A stretch of 32,910 bases of DNA from Akkermansia muciniphila (GTDB lineage: Bacteria; Verrucomicrobiota; Verrucomicrobiia; Verrucomicrobiales; Akkermansiaceae), in assembly GCA_945862285.1 (NCBI GenBank), contig CAMAYN010000019.1, positions 1 through 32,910 of the forward strand. Direction: 5' to 3'. The notes beneath the pieces were generated by a model. The model saw only the letters and a program-made list of their open reading frames with translations, ran no database searches and was not told the DNA's origin. A program made the position numbers and the translations under genes. Positions within the stretch are counted from its first letter, which is position 1. Every line of letters starts with the position of its first letter. This document shows, one piece after another, positions 13,981-24,959 of the stretch.

Positions 13981-15636
13981 ATGCGCTATCTGCTCGTTTT
14001 CTTCTGTTTTTTGACATTCCTCCCTGCAAATGAAGATTTTCAGCTGGCCGATGTCAAATTGTCGCGGCTTAGTAAGCTCAACGCACCGGAGATGAGGGAA
14101 TTTCCTGGTGGCATTGAGATGGCCATTTCCACGAATCATCCCGAGGCGCAGAAGCATGTGCTGCAAGGTTTGAACTTGATTCATGGCGGATGGGATTTCG
14201 AGGCCTATCGACATTTTTTAGCGGCGATTGAAAAAGATCCGGATTGTTTGATGGCATTTTTCGGCATGGCCTTTGCCACGCAAGGCGACGGCGATGAATT
14301 TACCAAGGCGCGGATTACGGCCATTGATCGATCACTGGTATTAGCACAAGCAGGCGCGGGAACGCCGTTAGAGCGAGGGTATGTTCATGGGCTGCACACA
14401 TTGGTAAGTAAAGGTCCGCAACAGGCGGCGGAGGCATTTGCTAGCGTAGCCGCGAAATTTCCTAACGACCCGCAACTCCGATTATTTGAGGCTTATTTCT
14501 TACGCAGCGGATTCGATGAGAGCGGCACACCGTCTGCTGGTCAGGAACTTGCGCAGAAAAAAATTAACGATCTTCTCGCGAAAAACCCTGAGTCTCTGTT
14601 GTTTCGTAATTCGTGGTTGGTGATTCGCGCCGAAAATCCTTTTCCTGCCGAAAATGATATGGCGATGGCTCGTGAGGTCGCGGCAGCGATGCCAGATTTT
14701 CCTCCAATTCATCATTTGTTAGGTCATTACGAATGGCGTAGTGGAAATTTTTCGAATGCGTCAGCCGCATTTTCAAAGACCAGTGATCTTTATCACGCGT
14801 GGATGAAAAAATCGGAATTGGGTATCGTCGATTGCCCAGAGTGGATTCGTTCAGAGAGCTATCGCGCGGTGGCTCTTAGCAGTGCTGGTAAATTGGACGA
14901 TGCCATGAATATCGCGAGTGCCTTGCAAAAATTAGCCATTCCAGAGAAAGAAATCGGCTCGGCTGGTGCGCGAATGATTGCTTGGGAAGGGCGCACACTC
15001 GCGGCACGACTCTACCATCGATTTACCGATAAAGCTTCGATACAAAATGCTCTGGATTCCTTACCCAAACCCCAAGAGGTGAATCGATTGATGAAGAGCA
15101 CCAAAGCGGGATCACTCTATCAAGCACTAACCTTGTACTTTGAGGGGATGAAATCAGTCACAGGCGGAGACTTCAAGCGTGCGGAAGAAATTTCTCAGTT
15201 GATGAATTTGCATGGGAATCAGATGACAGCCCTACGCAAAGAAGCGATACAGTTGGGTGAAATTTCTCATTTCGCCCGAGCGTTTCGCGGATTGGAGATC
15301 ATCACTGCGGAGCTAAAGGGCAATACCGTCCAGCGCAAAGAAAAAGGAAAATCGACCGCCTACAACTGGTATTCGGGAGCTGTTGATCGGCAAAACCCTG
15401 CCAGCAGAATGATGCCGCCGCTTTTTTTACTACCGATGCAAATCAAAGTGGGGCAATATTTTCATCAGCTAAAAGAGTATGATGATGCCTTAGAGGCCTA
15501 CGAAGATGGTCTGAAGCGATGGCCGAATGATCTGCTTTTGCTCGATGCGCAGCGAATAACTCTGGTCGAAAAGGGCGATGCCGCAACTGCTTTAGAAGTG
15601 CGGTTAAAAATCGAAGCGATCAAAGCAAAGAAATAA
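13981..15636 (+). CDS. Secreted TPR-repeat protein of unknown function
   Basis: The 551-residue protein starts with a short signal peptide (MRYLLVFFCFLTFLPA). The body is helical with tetratricopeptide-like repeats; 'GWDFEAYRHFLAAIEKDPDCLMAFFGMAFA' near residue 70 (split here as GWDFEAYRHF and AAIEKDPDCLMAF) and 'LKEYDDALEAYEDGLKRWP' near the C-terminus are the clearest. It resembles the large group of exported TPR proteins that open with an 'A..hv..Gl.l...fd..eA...F..A...DP' block and whose function is mostly unknown. It is monocistronic, divergent from proC and convergent with the small membrane protein, the stops being 6 bp apart. A role in protein-protein contact in the periplasm is a reasonable guess only. 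Confidence 0.75.
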   Translation: MRYLLVFFCFLTFLPANEDFQLADVKLSRLSKLNAPEMREFPGGIEMAISTNHPEAQKHVLQGLNLIHGGWDFEAYRHFLAAIEKDPDCLMAFFGMAFATQGDGDEFTKARITAIDRSLVLAQAGAGTPLERGYVHGLHTLVSKGPQQAAEAFASVAAKFPNDPQLRLFEAYFLRSGFDESGTPSAGQELAQKKINDLLAKNPESLLFRNSWLVIRAENPFPAENDMAMAREVAAAMPDFPPIHHLLGHYEWRSGNFSNASAAFSKTSDLYHAWMKKSELGIVDCPEWIRSESYRAVALSSAGKLDDAMNIASALQKLAIPEKEIGSAGARMIAWEGRTLAARLYHRFTDKASIQNALDSLPKPQEVNRLMKSTKAGSLYQALTLYFEGMKSVTGGDFKRAEEISQLMNLHGNQMTALRKEAIQLGEISHFARAFRGLEIITAELKGNTVQRKEKGKSTAYNWYSGAVDRQNPASRMMPPLFLLPMQIKVGQYFHQLKEYDDALEAYEDGLKRWPNDLLLLDAQRITLVEKGDAATALEVRLKIEAIKAKK

Positions 15637-15642
15637 TCGGCA

Positions 15643-16028
15643 TCAGCCTTCGCGTAAGCGTCGGGCTTTTTCCTCCAATAAACTTCTGACCGCCACAATC
15701 ACGATCACGCTCGAAATAATGGCAGTGATCATTTCAAAAATAGCGACCAAGGGTTGTCCCGATTTGGCGACGATTGATTCGATCCAACGCGGGAAGTTCC
15801 ACCATGAGCGACAGGCGGCAAGTAGGGCGACGACCGCACCGCCAATCATCCCATGCCAGTAACTTTGGCAAGTGTAGGCCGCACAAATGAGCCATGCTCC
15901 ACCAATCGTTACGGCACCTTTGAAAAAGCCTAGCGCGAGGGATTTATCTGCCACGTTGAGTAAAATGACTACTCCCATGGCGATCATGATCAGCCCCGCA
16001 ACGATGAGTCCCACTCGCATGATTCGCA

Positions 16029-16029
<1 letters not shown>
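15643..16029 (-). CDS. Small four-helix membrane protein, unknown
   Basis: A 128-residue, strongly hydrophobic protein with four likely membrane helices (about 5-23, 33-52, 58-74 and 94-115) and a short basic tail (EEKARRLREG). I do not recognise the family. The start overlaps the leuB stop as TAATG (stop at 16029-16031, start ATG at 16027-16029, minus strand), so translation is probably coupled to leuB. There is no evident link to leucine synthesis beyond position. Confidence 0.65.
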
Positions 16030-18114
<2,085 letters not shown>

Positions 18115-18207
18115 CTGCGGCGGAAAATATCCACTACCACCATGATAGCAAGCCGATTTGCATATTTTTCTTTTCTGAAAGTCGCGCATATCAGATAGCC
18201 TCTGCGT

Positions 18208-18963
18208 ATGCGAATTAAGCTCACACTCGCCTACGATGGCAGAGTCTTCGAAGGATCTCAGTCACAAGTCGGAGGAAATACCGTGCAGGATCACCTCGAA
18301 CGTGCCATCGAAGCCACGGCAAAACAAGCCATCCGCATGCAACTCGCCGGACGCACCGATGCCGGCGTGCATGCCATGGCACAAACAGCACACTTTGATG
18401 CCCCTGAAACCCTCAACATGAATCCCTACAATTGGGTTCCCGCATTAAATAGCAAGCTCCCTCCCGCCATACGCGTGATGAATAGCGAGGAAGTGCCCGC
18501 TGATTTTCATGCGCGCTATTCTGCCAAAGGAAAAGTGTACATCTATCGGCTTTGCACCTTGCCTGTGCTCCCGCCCTTACTCCATGGACTGGTCTGGCAC
18601 GTGCCAAAACTCTTTGATCGCTCGGTCATGGAGCAAGCGCTCGCCGCTTACGTCGGACGTCACGATTTCCGCTACTTTGCTGCCGTGCGGGGCAATGAAA
18701 CAGAGGAGTCAGATTTCCATCGCACGATTCATTCCTGCACTCTCAACGCGCAGGATGATGGCTATGAAATCACCTACATCGGCGATGGTTTCTTTTACAA
18801 AATGATCCGACTCCTAACCGGTGCCGCGCTCGCCTGTGCCCAGGGGAAAATGGAAATCTCTCAACTGGAAAAATGGATTTCTGCCGAGGGTCTTACCTTT
18901 CGCGATACATGTTCCCATTGCGCCCCCGCCGATGGATTAACCTTAGAAAAAGTCATCTACTAG
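18208..18963 (+). CDS. truA: tRNA pseudouridine(38-40) synthase
   Basis: TruA isomerises uridines 38-40 in the anticodon stem of many tRNAs. The 251-residue product contains AGRTDAGVHA (about residues 48-57) with the catalytic Asp, the DFHARYSA segment, and the final APADGLTL typical of TruA. Two spots deviate: the N-terminal 'YDG..Y.GWQ' is YDGRVFEGSQSQ (Trp replaced by Ser), and the middle DFRYFAA region is slightly altered. The catalytic core is intact, so it should work. The gene is divergent from pfkA and 42 bp upstream of recQ on the same strand, so truA and recQ may share a message. Confidence 0.93.
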   Translation: MRIKLTLAYDGRVFEGSQSQVGGNTVQDHLERAIEATAKQAIRMQLAGRTDAGVHAMAQTAHFDAPETLNMNPYNWVPALNSKLPPAIRVMNSEEVPADFHARYSAKGKVYIYRLCTLPVLPPLLHGLVWHVPKLFDRSVMEQALAAYVGRHDFRYFAAVRGNETEESDFHRTIHSCTLNAQDDGYEITYIGDGFFYKMIRLLTGAALACAQGKMEISQLEKWISAEGLTFRDTCSHCAPADGLTLEKVIY

Positions 18964-19005
18964 CTTGACACAATTCAGCCAGATTTGTTCATTTGCGCAG
19001 CTACC

Positions 19006-21096
19006 ATGACGGGCGAACGCAAAATCATCCTCTCCGCTCAGGAGGCATTGAAACAGTTTTTCGGCTTCGATCAATTTCTCGATGGCCAAGAAGAAGTCGT
19101 CGCGAACATTCTCGCGGGTAGAGATGGCCTCGTCGTCATGCCCACAGGGGGCGGAAAATCGCTGTGCTACCAACTCCCCGCTCTCTGCCTAGAAGGTGTC
19201 ACCCTTGTCGTTAGTCCCTTGATTGCGCTGATGAAAGACCAGGTCGATGCCTTGGTTAATAAAGGCATTGCCGCGACGATGATCAATTCCACGCTGACGT
19301 GGGAAGAGCAAAAAGAACGTCTGCGCGGCATTCGCGATGGTACATGGAAACTCGTTTATGTCGCCCCCGAACGATTCCGCGCCGAGAGTTTCCTTAATGC
19401 CCTCGAAGGCGCAAAAATCGAACTTTTCGCCGTCGATGAAGCCCACTGCCTCAGTCAATGGGGGCACGACTTCCGTCCGGATTACCTTCGCCTCGGCAAG
19501 GCACTCGAAAAAATTGGCCGCCCGCAATGCGTCGCCCTCACCGCCACCGCCACGCCAATCGTGCGCGAGGACATCACCAGCGTATTGCAGTTGCGCGATC
19601 ACTTTGAAATGGTCAGCGGCTTTTCCCGCCCGAATCTTTCTCTCAACATTACCTCCACGGAAAATGTTCTAACCAAAGAAGAGCGCATGAAGGCGATCAT
19701 CACCGCTCATCGCACCGGCATCGTCTATTGTGCGACGCGGAAAAAAGTCGATGCCGTTTCTGAAACCCTGCATAGCTGGGGGATCAAATGCGTTGCCTAC
19801 CACGGCGGCATGAGCGATGACGAACGCGCCCGCGCCCAAGATATTTTTATTAGCCGCCGCGCCGATGTCGCCGTCGCTACCAACGCCTTTGGCATGGGCA
19901 TTGACCGCGCCGATGTCCGCTTCGTCATTCATTACGAAGTCCCGGGCAGCATCGAGGCCTACTACCAAGAAGCAGGACGCGCCGGGCGCGATGGCGAGAG
20001 TGCCTACTGCGAACTTTTATTCAACTACGCCGATACCCGAACGCAGGAATTTTTTATCGATGGCGCCAATCCCAGCGTTGAGGACATACGGGCGATTTAC
20101 GAATACCTCCTCAACGAGGCCAATCAAGAGCATGAGATCACCCGCACCATCGACGAAATCTCAGAAGGAGCGGAAATGAAAAACTCCATGACGGTGAGTA
20201 GTGCGCTCACTCTTCTGGGCAAAGCAGGATACATCGAACGCTACGACATTCCCGGCAAACGCATGCGCGGCACCCGCCTCCTGCGGCCCGATGTTTTTGC
20301 ACGAGGGCTAAAAATCGATGAAGAAGCCATCCGCGAAAAAGATCGACGCGATCGCGAAAAACTCAAAGCCATGGTGCAAATGTGTTACTCCCACACCTGC
20401 CGGCAAGAATGGATTCTCGAATACTTCGGCGAGGACGATGCGGAACCATGTGGCAACTGCGATGTTTGTCGCAGTGGCACGGCGGGAGAATCGCGCGCTG
20501 CGACCACAGATGAAGATCTCGTCGTGCGGAAAATCCTCAGCGGCGTCGCCCGCATGTCGCGAAAGACTCCAACCGGCTGGGAAGGTCGCTTTGGCAAAGG
20601 AAAAATCCTGCTCATGCTCACCGGCAGTAAATCGCAAGAAATCCTCCAAGCAAAACTCCACACCCTCACCACCTACGGCATCCTCAAGGCCGAAGGCAGC
20701 GGCTACGTCAGTGCCATTATGCGCGCACTCATGGACGCCAACTTGATCGTGACCCAGCAAGGCGAGTTCCCCGTCGTGACTCTTTCCGAGCGCGGCGAAA
20801 AAGTGATGAAAGGCAGCGCCACTTACAAACTCGTCTGGCCGAAATCGCGTCAAGCCGCGCCCGTGGAACTCAAAGACGCCGGCTTCGATCCACAAATTTA
20901 CACCAAACTCCGCGACCTGCGCGCCAAGATCGCCAACGCCGAATCCGTGCCAGCCTACTGCATTTTATCGAACAAAACCCTCGAAGCCCTCTGCCGCTAC
21001 CGCCCGACCAACGCCGATGAATTACTCGCCGTCCCGGGCATCGGCGCCGTAAAAGCGCAACGCTACGGACGCGCCTTTCTGGATGCGCTGCGCTAA
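19006..21096 (+). CDS. recQ: ATP-dependent DNA helicase RecQ
   Basis: RecQ is a 3'-5' helicase used in recombinational repair and fork processing. The 696-residue product (ATG 19006; a TTG at 18985 is in frame but less likely) has Walker A PTGGGKS at 46-52, DEAH at 144-147, an aromatic-rich loop starting SQWGHDFRP, the motif VI segment [10 protein letters not shown], a RecQ-C-terminal zinc site with four Cys (CYSHTC...CGNCDVC), a winged helix and a C-terminal HRDC domain ending with '[16 protein letters not shown]'. The full E. coli-type layout is present, so it is a bona fide RecQ rather than a shorter RecQ-like helicase. It is followed by a 21-bp repeat array and converges with the hicBA locus. 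Confidence 0.97.
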   Translation: MTGERKIILSAQEALKQFFGFDQFLDGQEEVVANILAGRDGLVVMPTGGGKSLCYQLPALCLEGVTLVVSPLIALMKDQVDALVNKGIAATMINSTLTWEEQKERLRGIRDGTWKLVYVAPERFRAESFLNALEGAKIELFAVDEAHCLSQWGHDFRPDYLRLGKALEKIGRPQCVALTATATPIVREDITSVLQLRDHFEMVSGFSRPNLSLNITSTENVLTKEERMKAIITAHRTGIVYCATRKKVDAVSETLHSWGIKCVAYHGGMSDDERARAQDIFISRRADVAVATNAFGMGIDRADVRFVIHYEVPGSIEAYYQEAGRAGRDGESAYCELLFNYADTRTQEFFIDGANPSVEDIRAIYEYLLNEANQEHEITRTIDEISEGAEMKNSMTVSSALTLLGKAGYIERYDIPGKRMRGTRLLRPDVFARGLKIDEEAIREKDRRDREKLKAMVQMCYSHTCRQEWILEYFGEDDAEPCGNCDVCRSGTAGESRAATTDEDLVVRKILSGVARMSRKTPTGWEGRFGKGKILLMLTGSKSQEILQAKLHTLTTYGILKAEGSGYVSAIMRALMDANLIVTQQGEFPVVTLSERGEKVMKGSATYKLVWPKSRQAAPVELKDAGFDPQIYTKLRDLRAKIANAESVPAYCILSNKTLEALCRYRPTNADELLAVPGIGAVKAQRYGRAFLDALR

Positions 21097-21198
21097 ATTG
21101 GCAATACCCAAGCGGCGTCCAGAGCGTCCAGCCTGTGCATGGAAAATTCGCGTTAGGGTTTATCAAAAAAACAAAATTCATAAGCAATTGTGCAAAAA

Positions 21199-21387
21199 TC
21201 AAATGCCAATGTTAAAAGATCAAATGCCAATCCCAAGAGTTCAAATGCCAATCCCAAGAGTTCAAATGCCAATCCCAAGAGTTCAAATGCCATTCCCAAA
21301 AGATCAAATGCCATTTCCAAAAGATCAAATGCCATTTCCAAAAGATCAAATGCCATTCTCAAAAGTTCAAATGCCATTCCCAAAAGT
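21199..21387. repeat. Tandem array of nine 21-bp repeats
   Basis: Nine contiguous copies begin at 21199, 21220, 21241, 21262, 21283, 21304, 21325, 21346 and 21367. All start TCAAATGCCA; the right half varies (copies 2-4 identical, copies 6-7 identical). A much weaker match precedes the first copy. The array sits between converging genes (recQ plus, hicA minus), as does the 42-bp array at 5562-5813, with which it shares the AAATGCCA core. The first half of the 42-bp unit matches this unit at about 16 of 21 positions. All frames are open because the unit is 21 bp; the minus-strand frame gives a heptad-like string of (M/L)AF(E/D)LL. I find no start signal for it. The 431-bp gap from 21097 to 21527 otherwise shows nothing I can identify. 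Confidence 0.95.
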
Positions 21388-21527
21388 TCACTAGCTTACT
21401 TGAAGTTCAAGTGGTGATAAATGGCTCGCAATAGATAGCAAAATTTTTTAGCAGCTTGGGTCGATATTACGCCAAATCATTCTGGCTGAATGCTGCTATG
21501 GATTAAATGCTGCAAATTGGCGTTTTT

Positions 21528-21732
21528 TCACAGTTCATGCTCGGAAATAGGAATGATTTTCATAAGCGACTTCTGTAATCCATCTTTAATATCTTGTTGC
21601 CATGGATTGGAATCACGACGCGCTCCATTCTGCCTTCCATAGTGTAAATGTGATGGCTGCCGTTTACTCTCGCCAAGACCCAACCTTTCTCCTCTGCCAG
21701 CTTGGCATCCTCTTGCCTGTCACAGCCTTCAT
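21528..21732 (-). pseudogene. hicA: hicA toxin gene broken by two single-base frameshifts
   Basis: HicA is a small mRNA-cleaving toxin with a double-stranded-RNA-binding-like fold. On the minus strand the ATG at 21732 opens MKAVTGKRM and then leaves frame near 21705; the HicA core GWVLARVNGSHHIY and VVIPIHGN is read in the next frame; a second shift near 21592 is needed to read the tail KDGLQKSLMKIIPISEHEL, ending at TGA 21528. Restoring one base (a G in each of two GG pairs) gives a continuous 68-residue HicA with the catalytic His in GSHH and a normal length; 205 bp plus 2 equals 69 codons. As written, the toxin cannot be made. The ATG overlaps the hicB stop (ATGA), the standard arrangement. 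Alternative: assembly errors at both sites. Confidence 0.8.
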
Positions 21733-21932
21733 ATCGCCAGCTCAAGGATCTGTTGATCTTTTGTCGATCGTAACTCCTCCTGTCCGGCCGCAAGCCATCC
21801 CTCAATTGCCTCTCGTAAATTCAATTCCAGTTCCTCTTTAGTGTCGCCCTGTGTGACGCACCCTGGCAAGGCGGGAACTTCAGCCCAGTAACCACCTTCT
21901 TCTGCAACATGGAGAATCGCTTTGAATTTCAT
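21729..21932 (-). CDS. hicB: HicB-family antitoxin
   Basis: The 67-residue product has the HicB N-terminal fold: a beta-strand start MKFKAILHVAEEGGYWAEVPALPGCVTQG (quoted in part: GGYWAEVPALPGC), then TKEELELNLREAIEGWL. That is the pseudo-RNase-H fold that masks the HicA active site. It is short and has no visible DNA-binding tail, like many single-domain HicB proteins. The gene precedes hicA, overlapping as ATGA, and is intact while the toxin is frameshifted. A 10-bp palindrome lies 6 bp upstream of its start and could be an operator. Confidence 0.88.
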   Translation of the reverse strand: MKFKAILHVAEEGGYWAEVPALPGCVTQGDTKEELELNLREAIEGWLAAGQEELRSTKDQQILELAI

Positions 21933-21937
21933 GGGAT

Positions 21938-21947
21938 GATACGTATC
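21938..21947. promoter_or_regulatory. Perfect 10-bp palindrome upstream of hicB
   Basis: GATACGTATC is its own reverse complement and begins 6 bp before the hicB start codon (minus strand), a position suited to autoregulation of the hicBA promoter. Short palindromes also arise by chance. Confidence 0.3.
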
Positions 21948-22045
21948 GCAGCACGGCGTAGAATAAAAGCAATTTTTTGTGACTACGTGAAGATATTAAA
22001 AAAACAACATGCACACACATGGAGAGCAAAGAGATCACCAAGCAG

Positions 22046-22059
22046 CTTGATGCATCAAG
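22046..22059. repeat. Perfect 14-bp palindrome
   Basis: CTTGATGCATCAAG is self-complementary over 14 bp and lies between hicB and the 3' end of the phosphoethanolamine transferase-like gene (stop 22085). It has no T-tract on either side, so it is not an evident terminator. It may be an operator or chance. Confidence 0.35.
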
Positions 22060-22084
22060 TCCTGCGTCTTGTGTCCTTGCTCCT

Positions 22085-23953
22085 CTATTGCTTCTGCGGA
22101 AATGCTTTGTCGATCATTCCGGCGGAGACCGGGTAGGGGCGGAAGGCTTGGCGGAAGGCTTCGCGCTCGATTGGGGGAAGATTGGGCCACAGATTTTGCC
22201 GTTCTTGGGGATCGCTGTCGATGTTGTAGAGGTCTTCGAGCGGTGTTTTGCCACTGGTGCGCAGCATGTAGTGCATGGGGCCGATGACGGAACTGAGGCC
22301 GATCACGCTGGGCATGATTTCATCGGTATTGGTGATGAGGATGGGGCGGTTCGCGTCGATGGGACGGAAGAGGCTGCTGCCGAGCATGGAGCGGGTGTGC
22401 GAGGTAAGTTCGGGGTGATCCCAGGCGCCGATGGCATCGAGGATGGTGGGGAGGATGTCGAGGTTTTGGGTGTTGCGAGTGAGGTTTTCGCGTAGGGCTT
22501 GGAGGTCGCGCGATTTGGTGATTTGCTCGGGTAGCAGCAACCAGAGGGGGACGGTGATGGTCTCGGTGAAGTGGCAGTAGAAGTGCGCGGTGTAGCCGTG
22601 TTCGTTAAATGCCTCGCCGTGGTCCGAGGCGAAAATGATCAGGGTGTTTGCGAATTGATTGTTGGCTTTTAGGGCATCGATGATGCGCTGGGTGTGGGTG
22701 TCAACTTCGAGGATGGAGTTGTCGTAAAGGTCGCTGGGGGAACCTTGCCATTTTTGATAGGGTGCTGCCGTATTGTAAGGGTAGTGATTGGTGTTGAGGT
22801 GGATGACACCGAGGAAGGGTTGGGGATTTTGGGCGCGGGCGTTGAAGTGGGCGATGCTGCGGGCGATGGTGATGTGGTCATCGCAGCCCATGTCGCGGTA
22901 GTGGGGGAGGTTTTCTTGGCGCATGTCCCATGTGTGGTCGGGCGGGGGAGTGGTGATGAATTTTCCGAGGCCAAGCCAGTCGAGATGATGGGAGCTGTGG
23001 TAGAAGCTGTGCATTTGGGCGGCTTTGGCCCATTGCCAGATGTTTGGCGCAGTGATTTTTTGGGCGATGGGTTGGTAGGGGGCGATGCCGTTGAGGATGC
23101 TGGGGACGGAGAGCAGGGTGGTGGTGGAGTTGGTGTAGGTGTGATCGAAGCGGAAGAATTGTTGCGGGGAAGTGGCGGCGAGTTGATCGATGAAGGGGGT
23201 GGTTTTGCGGTCGTGACCGTAGAGGGAGAGGCGGTTGCGGCGTAGGCTTTCGTTGAGGATGAGCAGGACGTTAATGGGCGGCTGCGGGAGTGTGGTGGTG
23301 ATGGTGTGGGCTTGGCGCTCGGGGAGGAGGATGGGCTTGGGGTTGATGCCTTTGATTTCGTTTTGCAGATAAACGCCGATGATGAGTGGGGTGCGGGTGA
23401 GTGGTAGATAGGTTTGTCCCTGAGAATAGGTGTAAGTCCAGGAAAACCAGAGCGTGACGCAGGCGGTGATAGCGGTCAGGTAGATTGGGCGGCGTGTTTG
23501 AGGAGGGGTGAATTTTTTTACTGAAATGTGCGTACCAAAGGCGAGGAGGGCGGTGCCGAGAATAGCTCCGAGGTAATGAAGCCAAGTCGTGGAATCGCGA
23601 AACATGATGGCGGCGTTTTCTGTTTCGCAGCGGATGAAGGAGAGGAGAAATAGGTCGGGGAGGTCGCCATTGGCAAAATAAAGGCCGTAGCCGAGGCCGA
23701 TGGTGATGATCTGTAAGCCGCTGGTGGCGATGATAAGCAGAAGGTAGCGGTATTTTTTTTGTTTTTTAAGGAAATGGCAAAATAGTGACCAAAGGCTAGC
23801 GATCAGGAAGAAGGAGGCGAGGTAGCAATTCCAGTCGAAGAACGAAAATGTGGCGATGATCCGTGCCCGCAGTGCGAGGTCGGCAAAGAGCATCAGTAAG
23901 GGCCATACAATGACCAAAATTATGCGGCGGATGGGGGAGTGTTCGCGTGGCAT
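22085..23953 (-). CDS. Membrane phosphoethanolamine transferase-like protein (alkaline phosphatase superfamily)
   Basis: Starting at ATG 23953 (the in-frame extension to 24100 reads into hemB and is rejected), the 622-residue product has about five membrane helices in the first ~200 residues and a large periplasmic domain. The domain has LLILNESLRRNRLSLYGHDR at about 230-249, the metal-binding Glu and 'slYGyxR' pattern of phosphoethanolamine transferases, NSTTT at 275-279 with the likely nucleophile Thr, and SDHGE at 443-447 with further metal ligands. Relatives such as EptA and CptA attach phosphoethanolamine to lipid A, core sugars or other glycans; sulfatases would need a Cys or Ser nucleophile motif that is not seen. 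The acceptor here is unknown. The gene starts 4 bp after hemB ends and closes the cysS-hemB operon. Confidence 0.85.
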   Translation of the reverse strand: MPREHSPIRRIILVIVWPLLMLFADLALRARIIATFSFFDWNCYLASFFLIASLWSLFCHFLKKQKKYRYLLLIIATSGLQIITIGLGYGLYFANGDLPDLFLLSFIRCETENAAIMFRDSTTWLHYLGAILGTALLAFGTHISVKKFTPPQTRRPIYLTAITACVTLWFSWTYTYSQGQTYLPLTRTPLIIGVYLQNEIKGINPKPILLPERQAHTITTTLPQPPINVLLILNESLRRNRLSLYGHDRKTTPFIDQLAATSPQQFFRFDHTYTNSTTTLLSVPSILNGIAPYQPIAQKITAPNIWQWAKAAQMHSFYHSSHHLDWLGLGKFITTPPPDHTWDMRQENLPHYRDMGCDDHITIARSIAHFNARAQNPQPFLGVIHLNTNHYPYNTAAPYQKWQGSPSDLYDNSILEVDTHTQRIIDALKANNQFANTLIIFASDHGEAFNEHGYTAHFYCHFTETITVPLWLLLPEQITKSRDLQALRENLTRNTQNLDILPTILDAIGAWDHPELTSHTRSMLGSSLFRPIDANRPILITNTDEIMPSVIGLSSVIGPMHYMLRTSGKTPLEDLYNIDSDPQERQNLWPNLPPIEREAFRQAFRPYPVSAGMIDKAFPQKQ

Positions 23954-23957
23954 GGAT

Positions 23958-24959
23958 TCATTTCCCTGGCTGTTGTTGCAACCATTCTGCTGCTTGTTTC
24001 GCAAAGTAGGTGAGAATGATGTCGGCACCGGCGCGTTTGATGCCGATGAGCGATTCCATGACGGTGGCGCGGAGGTCGAGCCAGCCAGCGGCGCAGGCAC
24101 TCTGGATCATGAGGTATTCGCCACTGACTTGGTAGGCGGCGATGGGAAGTGAGGTGTTTTGGCGGGCGAGGGCGATGATGTCGAGGTAGGGACCTGCGGG
24201 TTTGATCATGAGCATGTCGGCGCCTTCGGATTCGTCGAGAGTGAGTTCGCGGAGCGCCTCGCGGGCGTTGGCGGGATCCATTTGGTAGGTTTTTTTGTCG
24301 CCCTCTTTGGGCGCGGAGTCGAGCGCGCCGCGGAAGGGGCCGTAGTAGGCCGAGGCGTATTTGGCGCTGTAGCTGAGAATGGAGACGTGGGTGTAACCGG
24401 CATCGTCGAGGGCGTGGCGAATGGCGGCGATGCGGCCATCCATCATGTCGCTGGGGGAAACGATGTCGGCACCGGCGGCGGCGTGGCAGAGGGCTTGTTG
24501 GCAGAGGACGTGGACGGTTTCGTCGTTGAGGATTTCGAGGTTGCCGTTGGGGTGTTTTTTGACGAGGCCGTCGTGTCCGTCGGAGTTATAGGGATCGAGA
24601 GCGACATCGGTGATGACGATGAGGTGGGGGCAGGCGTGTTTGATGGCGGCGACGACGCGTGGGATGAGGCCATTAGGGTTGAAGCATTCGGCGGCGTCGG
24701 CGGTTTTCAGGTGATCGGGGATTTTGGGAAAGAGGACGATGGCGGGGATGCCGAGTTTTTCGATTTCGATGGCTTCGTTGACGATGTCTTTCTCACTCCA
24801 GCGGGTGATGCCGGGCATGGAGGCGATAGGAGTATTTTCCTCGCCGTCTTGGAGAAAGAGTGGCTGCACGAAGTCGGCGGCGGATAGGGAGGTTTCGCGG
24901 ATCATGGCACGGATGCCTGCGCTTTTCCGATTGCGGCGAGGTCGGATGGGGATCTTCAT
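23958..24959 (-). CDS. hemB: Delta-aminolevulinic acid dehydratase (porphobilinogen synthase)
   Basis: HemB joins two 5-aminolevulinates into porphobilinogen for haem and other tetrapyrroles. The 333-residue product has the N-terminal RPRRNRKS arm and both Schiff-base lysines: Lys200 in SYSAKYAS and Lys253 in MIKPAGPYLD. The metal-binding stretch reads DVALDPYNSDGHDG (118-131): Ala and Asp stand where zinc enzymes have Cys, so this is predicted to be the magnesium-type enzyme rather than the zinc type. Its ATG overlaps the cysS stop (ATGA), and the next gene starts 4 bp downstream, so it is the middle gene of a tight three-gene operon. Confidence 0.96.
   Translation of the reverse strand: MKIPIRPRRNRKSAGIRAMIRETSLSAADFVQPLFLQDGEENTPIASMPGITRWSEKDIVNEAIEIEKLGIPAIVLFPKIPDHLKTADAAECFNPNGLIPRVVAAIKHACPHLIVITDVALDPYNSDGHDGLVKKHPNGNLEILNDETVHVLCQQALCHAAAGADIVSPSDMMDGRIAAIRHALDDAGYTHVSILSYSAKYASAYYGPFRGALDSAPKEGDKKTYQMDPANAREALRELTLDESEGADMLMIKPAGPYLDIIALARQNTSLPIAAYQVSGEYLMIQSACAAGWLDLRATVMESLIGIKRAGADIILTYFAKQAAEWLQQQPGK

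Noticed and set aside
21153-21383. Minus-strand frame of 76 residues with a heptad-like repeat over the 21-bp array
   Set aside because: Same reason: the 21-bp unit has no stops in any frame. No start signal was seen.
22694-23245. Long plus-strand frame inside the transferase-like gene
   Set aside because: Antisense to conserved alkaline phosphatase-superfamily motifs; Gly/Val-rich shadow of a G-rich complement.
24159-24887. Long plus-strand frame inside hemB
   Set aside because: Antisense to hemB, with the same Gly/Val/Asp-rich composition expected of a shadow frame.
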